Shown piece after piece: positions 58,755-64,000 of a DNA stretch of 64,000 bases. The notes below the pieces were generated by a model. It ran no database searches. It was not told the origin of the DNA and saw only the letters and a list, made by a program, of their open reading frames with translations. The position numbers and the translations under genes were made by a program. The stretch is from Pohlia nutans (lineage: Eukaryota; Streptophyta; Bryopsida; Bryales; Mniaceae), in contig CM040088.1 in NCBI GenBank assembly GCA_022496805.1, positions 17,267,001-17,331,000 of the forward strand. Direction: 5' to 3'. Every line of letters begins with the position of its first letter. Within the stretch, counting starts at the first letter, position 1.

Positions 58755-61700
58755 CGAATCACCTTGAACTGGTCAAGGAAACTGTCGAGTTGAGCAGAGC
58801 AGGAAGCGCAGGATAAGCTCGTTTCTAACTCCAGGTTCTCGACATCACAACTGGAATTCACTACAAGGAAACTGGTCGCTTCTCACTGCTATTTTGAGCC
58901 ATTCCAGAGTTGGTGACTGCTTTTGGTCACATGGGACAAGGAAAAGTTACCTTTTCCGCAATTTCAGTCAGTGAAAAGCGACGGATTTGCTTGTAGTGGA
59001 ATGAGTCTCTATCAAGGCCCATGCAGCTTCAACTCACGTCGTAGAAACGTGTGCACCCGCTCTAAAACCTCCAACGCCATGGCCTTGCTACCCGTGATGC
59101 CGAACAAGAACTCCTCCGCATATCTGACATACCTCACCCTGGCATACGGAGTCTCGATTTCCCCATCATATTGAATAGCATTCCGCTTGTTGGAGCCGGT
59201 ATTCAACTCGGCTTGAATGCGGGTGACCTCCATGTCCAGCTGGTGGTAATAGATGTTGCACAACAGGGCACTCAATCGGCTTCCCTGGTCACTCATGCTA
59301 ATCACATTCATCTTGAACATTCGCTGAAGCAGAGACAAAAACTCCTTGTCCTTGATCCGCACCGACAAAATACGCAGCAGATGCTCATGTTGCAGTTTCC
59401 CAAATGCAATGGGGGACTTGTAGTGGAGAAACCAAGTTGTTCCCTTCCACGTACTCTTGACCAATTTCAAGGCCATGTGGCAGGACCTGGCCAATTTGTA
59501 GAACACAGGCTCATACATCCTCTCCAACTCTGCCCTCACAGCCTCGGCAACAATCTGGTCCCTGGGATTCACAACCAGAATCGTTCTCGGAGCTCCCGCC
59601 TTCCCAGGCCTTTTCACATGGATTTGTGAAACGGGTGAAAATTGATACGTCCCGGATCGTAATTTCTCTCCTATGTGGTCGAAGAAACTCATACTGAGAT
59701 CGTTCCAGGCTTCATCGCTCTTCCCACTCAGTACCTGCCAGTGATTTATTTTGGTCAGAAGACAGTTTAGCATTTTTGCTACTTTTCCATGGCTCCTTGA
59801 AGAGCAATCCAGGCTCCTGGGATGCTCTTTTCATAATAATATATAGGTAATATCAGGGTAATACACATGTGTTACCTAGGTGCTACCTAGGTGCTACTTA
59901 GGCAATACCTGGGTGATATCTAGGTTTAAAGAGGCTACACATTTTGACTCCATGTAGGAAACTTGGCTATTATTCCTTCTTTCCTTTTCAAAAATCCTTT
60001 ACATCAATTAGCCAACCCAAATTTTATGTACTCCCTTCGTTTTGAAATAAGTGTCCTAGTTTTTGGCAATTTTGTTTTTGTCCTATATTTTATACTTCAA
60101 ATGTGAGCCCTATCCACTTCAAATGGGGTGGACAATAGAGTTAACCGAAAAGAGTGTCTCAAAGTGGAAAGAAACCTTAAACTCACCTTAGACTTGTTTT
60201 GAGTTCAAAAAGACTGCAAAACTAGTCTATGGTGAGTTGGAGAATAATCTAAAGCAAGGCCCTGCACCACCATGAGGTATGGAACTCGTGACCTCCCCAG
60301 TGCTAGAGGAGAGTTCCCACATGCTCCCCCAAGCCAAGAGCCCCGACCATGGAAACTATTCATGAACAATGATCGTCAGAAAATATAATTATAGGAAGAG
60401 AACTCCACTTGAACTAGGCTTGAAAAGTAGTTTTTTTTTTTCAGATAACTCTAATGAGAGTGACAAAAACTACATATTACTATTAAAGATAGACTATTTT
60501 TCGAGTACTGAGACGCAATTTTGACAATAAACGTGTTAAGGAAAAAAAATGCCAAAAACTAGGACACTTATTTCGAAACAGGGGGAGCAGCAATTTGGCT
60601 AAAATTAGCAACAAAAAACAAATTACTGGTACCTGAAGCTTCGACTTGATTCGGTCATAAGCTGCTGAAAGAGTCTCTGGATCAGCTAGTCGTTCCATAA
60701 CATCCTCACAAGAGTGATTCAAATCCTCAGTGGCCAATTCAAACTCTGGTTGCTCATGATCTGAAATGCTTGGCAAATGGTGGTGAAATGCTGGCGGCCG
60801 GGACTCAGCAATTTGCGTGCCTTTGAGGTCTTCACACGCCTCTTCGATGGAGAGCATGAGATTCTCGTAGGCTGTCTTTACAGAGACGGGAAGATACTCC
60901 CAGCCAAGTCTACCGAAGTGATCCTCCTCCTGTTCCAGCAGCTTCTTCAGATCGTCGCTGGTCATGAGAGGGTGCTGGTCAGTTAAGGTTAATGCAGCTT
61001 TGGTGCCGAGTTCCGTGGCTTTGTCAAAAATGGCCTGCTTCGCCTTCGAGCCTGAATGAGTGAATTCATCAACCACGTGATTACGACCAAATCCTAACAC
61101 TCTCCCCCTACGTCATTTCCATTAATTAGATGGAAGGAACAAGAGTTTCACAAAAAAAATTAAAAATGGGATTGGCTCTCACTGCCTCTTATTTACATTA
61201 TCATCATATGCTACTTAACTAAAGAGTTTCCTACTAAACACATATCATGTGAATACAAGAAGTGAAGTGGAATTAACTTGTAGATTTTCTCCTCTTTTCA
61301 CCTTTTAAGCATTGGAATTTCCTCCCACCTGGAGGGTATAAGAAGCATGGAAGAAGTTTGTTTCATTAAGATAGGAGCACCAATAACTGAGAGGACCAGT
61401 TACCACGAGCTTTAGTAGCACCAATAACTGGGAAGCATGGGACTAAATCCTAGTAGCAGGAATCAACAGAACTCCTTGTTGTTTTGTTTTTTTCTGGTTC
61501 ATTCAATACTATTTTTGGTTCTCTTGCACATGGTTTTGGTAACCTTCTAGTTTTGCTTACTAGTTCCTATCGATCCAAACCTTCAAAAATTCATATACAA
61601 TTGGATATAAGTTAGAATATTGTGATTTTTTTCTTTGAACTCTCTGATTTGGGGATGTTTGTATAGCTTTTCCCACTCAACTGCACCAAATCATTAGTGA

Positions 61701-62493
61701 GGGGGCTGTGAAAGTGACAGTTGTTGGTGCTGCTACCTTAGTTCACTTGCTTGAGGCTTCAAGGCAAGGTGGTAGATAGAAGGGATGCATGCTAACGATG
61801 CTGAACTGTACTTTTGGATCAAGTACCACATTGATTAATTAATGCATCGCGCATCACATAGCATAATAGAGCAATGAGAGCCAACACCTTTTGCAATGGG
61901 GCCACAATGTTGTTACAATTAAAAACTAAGTTTACGTGGCAATGACACAGTAGTCCCAAAATTCAAGGAATACAAATGGCATTCCTTCATTACTTAGAAA
62001 AGTGGATTTAAGTGAAGATTCTCTTTCGATCCAGATTTCAAAAGGGGGCTCCATTGCACTGCTCTATTATGTTATGCACACTCTCGGGAAGGGAGAAATG
62101 CTTCGAACCTGATCGGAGGGTGTTGAGAGTCTTGCGATAAGCTCGGGTGAAGGCATTGAAAGCCAACTTCTCGACGTGCTTCTCCCAGGACTCCTGGCGC
62201 TGCTTCTGCAGCTGACGCAGTCGGTGAATGACGCGGCGTCGCTTCTCCAGCCCCTTGTCGTACTGGCGCCTCCGCTTGGACTCGTCCACGAAGCCCACGA
62301 ACACGCCCAGGAAGTGCACCTTGCCGGAATGCGCGTGAGTCAATACCCCTTGCTCAGAGTTCTTCGCCAATGCCGATGATGCGTTAGGCAGAACCGTGAC
62401 CGTGCTCATGGAACGGTTCAAGTAGTATTCCCATTGCCAACGCCCAACGTGGTGAAGAGATTTGAGACTGCCAATCCAATTGCGGATGGCCAT
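58755..62493 (-). CDS. Nuclear group II intron maturase-like protein (eroded RT domain); 3' exons uncertain
   Basis: Exons in phase: 62493-62109 (ATG, MAIRNWIGSLKSLHHVGR...), 61051-60633, 59734-59038, then probably a short exon 58830-58755. The basic, Ser-rich start (LNRSMSTVTVLPNASSA) could be a mitochondrial presequence. Exon 1 also holds a stretch like the RT7/X region of maturases (LTHAHSGKVHFLGVFVG; KRRRVIHRLRQL). Exons 2-3 give RT domain 0 to RT5: LADPETLSAAYDRIKSK, FFDHIGEKLRSGTYQF, NPRDQIVAEAVRAELERMYE, KSTWKGTTWF, then SDQGSRLSALLCNIYYHQLD and VRYAEEFLFGITGSK. The YADD active site is YAEE and the first catalytic Asp block (GDI.G.FD) is lost (HYKSPIAFGKL), so it should not reverse-transcribe. 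Plant nMAT proteins splice mitochondrial group II introns; nMAT-2-type proteins also have mutated RT centres. Intron 2 is an introner-like repeat. Confidence 0.65.
58859..58998. mobile_element. CACTA-type MITE inside or next to the maturase-like gene
   Basis: CACTACAAGGAAACTGGTCGC and (reverse complement) CACTACAAGCAAATCCGTCGC. The GAAT near both ends suggests a slightly shifted duplication. It lies just downstream of exon 3. Confidence 0.75.
59739..60628. mobile_element. Introner-like hAT-type repeat filling a maturase-gene intron
   Basis: Ends (plus strand) CAGTGATTTATTTTGG and ...CAAATTACTG (reverse complement CAGTAATTTGTTTTTTG). The 8-bp flanks are GTACCTGC (59731-59738) and GTACCTGA (60629-60636), 7/8 identical. 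On the coding strand these read GCAGGTAC and TCAGGTAC, and the splice sites CAG/GT lie inside them. After removing the Stowaway at 60031-60587 it is about 330 bp, close to its relative at 32222-32740, and inverted relative to it. Confidence 0.8.
60031..60587. mobile_element. Stowaway MITE nested in the introner-like repeat
   Basis: CTCCCTTCGTTTTGAAATAAG and (reverse complement) CTCCCCCTGTTTCGAAATAAG; flanks TA (60029-60030) and CA. The homologous repeat at 32249 reads AAATTGCTACATAAAATTT without it, an exact empty site. Confidence 0.85.
61101..62030. other. Intron 1 of the maturase-like gene
   Basis: Intron 62108-61052. No repeat with clear ends, no ORF. The alternative reading is that 62493-62038 is a separate short gene ending at the in-frame TGA at 62038. 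Confidence 0.4.
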
Positions 62494-62561
62494 CTCTAAC
62501 CTAATCGGAATCACCACATCGAGAATTTCAATCGCACTCAAACACCCTTCTGTAGTTGCTA

Positions 62562-62930
62562 CCAATCTGCTTGCAGCACTAAACCCTAAACCCTAATCCA
62601 AGAACGGTCCGATCAAGAGAACGCAAACCTAAGTTCTGAGAAATTGCAAATAAAACCGCCCCGCCGATGTGACCGACTCGAAATCACCACTAATTTCCTT
62701 CAACCGAGGATATTCACACTAAGCCTGCTACCATTCTGCTTGCCACACTAAACCCTAAACCCTAATCCAAAAACGGTCCGATCAACCTGCACGAAGAGAA
62801 CGCAAACCGAAGCTCTGAGCAATTGACCCGATATGACCGACTCGAAATCACCACTAATTTCCGGATATCCACACTAACTAAGCCTGCTATAGCACTAAAC
62901 CCTAAACCCTAATCCGAAACAAGACTTCAC
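62562..62930 (-). promoter_or_regulatory. Tandem about 169-bp repeats with telo-boxes upstream of the maturase-like gene
   Basis: Two full units (from about 62562 and 62731) and a partial third (about 62886), each containing CACTAAACCCTAAACCCTAA. Also repeated: AACGGTCCGATCAA, GAGAACGCAAACC and GACTCGAAATCACCACTAAT. Telo-boxes bind TRB-type factors and are common in promoters of translation and organelle genes. The block sits between two divergent genes. Confidence 0.8.
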
Positions 62931-63303
62931 GCTCCCATCGATCGACTCAAAACTAATAAGAAGTTCCGGTGAATTCAAACAACCCACGATCGGATGCGCG
63001 CAGGCAACAATCACCTCGCATTCGTTCATTCAAACCGGAATGATTCAAAAAGTGGCGGGGTTTTTTTGTTTTTTCAGGGGCAGGGGTTGCTGCCCGCCCG
63101 AAACCTTTGTGGATAGCCTGAATGCGGCTCTCTCGACCTCTGAATTGATTGAATTTTCATGTGCTTTCCAATCGCTTGCTGCAGGGCGTCATCATCTACC
63201 TACTTTTGGGCTGCCTGGGTAGGGATTAATAAGTTAGTAGGGATTCATCGGTTTCTTCGCTCTGATGCGCCGCTCTATGAGGGCGCTGCCAGCTTGTGGA
63301 GCT

Positions 63304-64000
63304 ATGGCGTCCACTTCCGGCACTCGCACCGTTTGCGCCACCAATGCGTCGCATGCGGTGAGCTTGTACAAAAATTTGGGTTGCAATAGTGGGAGTGGTG
63401 ACCTTGTAAAGTAGGGATGAATTGAATGAGCAATGCCTTGAAAAGCTCTTGACGAGTTGTGGTTTGGTAATTGATGAACTTAACCCCTAAGCGTCTACTG
63501 TGTATTTTCTGAAAATTGGACACCCTGCTGGAAAGCATCTGTTTGTGTGAGAATGAATTCAGTTTGACACGATCGAACGCTCTTGATCTTGTAGTATAGA
63601 ACAAGAGCTTTGAAATGATGTTGATTGCAATCAGAAAACCGAGGTAAAATGAGAAAATGCCACCGCTGCAAAGTTCAGTGATGCCGATGGCCATATTGGG
63701 CGTTTTAGACGCTTAGGGGTTAAAGGAGAACTCCAACAATTTGGGGTTGAACTAATTAGTGGGTTTCTGTTGACAGTGCGCGAGCTCAGCTGCGATCACC
63801 TCGTCCAGCTACCGGAGAGCCTCGTTTCTGCCGACGAGTCAGAGATCTGTCTCTGCTTTGAGGTCTTTGCGCGCAAACGGATTCAACCTTCTGCGTAGCA
63901 ACCCAAGACTTGCCACCAGTTGCAATACTAAATTCCTCAATGTCAGAAGCGACGCTACCTTGGCTGGGAAGGAAACCCTATTGACAACCGAGTCCGAAAC
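63304..64000 (+). CDS. 5' part of a gene with an organelle-targeting-like N terminus
   Basis: Exon 1 63304-63357 (MASTSGTRTVCATNASHA, donor GCG/GTGAGC) joins in phase to exon 2 from 63777 (acceptor TTGACAG), open to the window edge. The joined start is rich in Ser, Ala, Thr and Arg with almost no acidic residues (SSYRRASFLPTSQRSVSALR; LRSNPRLATSCN), typical of a chloroplast or mitochondrial transit peptide. Acidic residues only begin near residue 80 (RSDATLAGKETLLTTESE), where the mature protein may start. The functional domain is outside the window. The intron contains a complete TTAA element. Divergent from the maturase-like gene. Confidence 0.55.
63484..63719. mobile_element. TTAA-flanked MITE with perfect 14-bp ends, in an intron
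   Basis: CCCCTAAGCGTCTA at both ends (inverted), TTAA at 63480-63483 and 63720-63723; 236 bp. The cleanest example of the TTAA class in the window. Confidence 0.85.

Noticed and set aside
59171..59629. 152-codon plus-strand ORF
   Set aside because: Antisense to the RT exon of the maturase-like gene.

Overview
The window looks like nuclear DNA of a land plant. The genes contain short GT-AG introns, promoters and 5' leaders carry plant telo-box motifs (AAACCCTAA), and the proteins are plant nuclear families: a multi-MATH TRAF-like protein, a PSMD5-type proteasome factor, RNase H1 with a hybrid-binding domain, a nuclear group II intron maturase and a TKL-like kinase. The intergenic DNA is AT-rich and packed with small inverted-repeat transposons. 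A non-seed plant is possible, but the sequence does not fix the clade.

Layout. 1-2810 (-): 5' part of a multi-MATH gene, running off the left edge. 2.8-6.2 kb: MITEs. 6298-11351 (-): a coiled-coil gene of unknown function. 12125-13960 (-): single-exon PSMD5-like gene with an internal duplication. 14-31 kb: almost gene-free, with chains and nests of TTAA-flanked MITEs and a decayed Tc1-type DD34E transposon (22869-24443). 31985-33087 (-): two-exon CUE-protein relative. 34-40.5 kb: more TTAA elements. 40699-44883 (-): ten-exon RNase H1 gene. 45-50 kb: MITEs and gene debris, including a leucyl-tRNA synthetase remnant. 50063-52850 (-): membrane-anchored kinase. 53-58 kb: Tourist, Stowaway and other MITEs. 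About 58.7-62.5 kb (-): maturase-like gene with an eroded reverse-transcriptase centre. 63304 to the right edge (+): start of a gene with an organelle-targeting-like N terminus, divergent from the maturase.

Most interesting signal. Two unrelated genes (CUE-like and maturase-like) each have an intron filled end to end by copies of the same roughly 300-330 bp repeat, in opposite orientations. Each copy has CAGTGATT-like inverted ends and an 8-bp flanking direct repeat (8/8 and 7/8 identical) containing CAGGT, so the duplication itself supplies the 5' GT and the 3' AG. Splicing would restore the pre-insertion exon. This is the signature of an introner, here of hAT-like type. The two copies also act as empty sites for each other's later insertions (a TTAA element in one, a Stowaway in the other).

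The second system is a large set of non-autonomous elements with TTAA target duplications and CCC(C)TAA ends, as in the piggyBac superfamily. They fall into several length families and sometimes sit head to tail sharing one TTAA.

Nothing ties the genes into an operon-like unit. Organelle gene expression (maturase, LeuRS debris, a probably imported protein) is a loose theme only. Exon models are inferred from reading frame, phase and splice motifs; positions of repeats may be off by a few bases.
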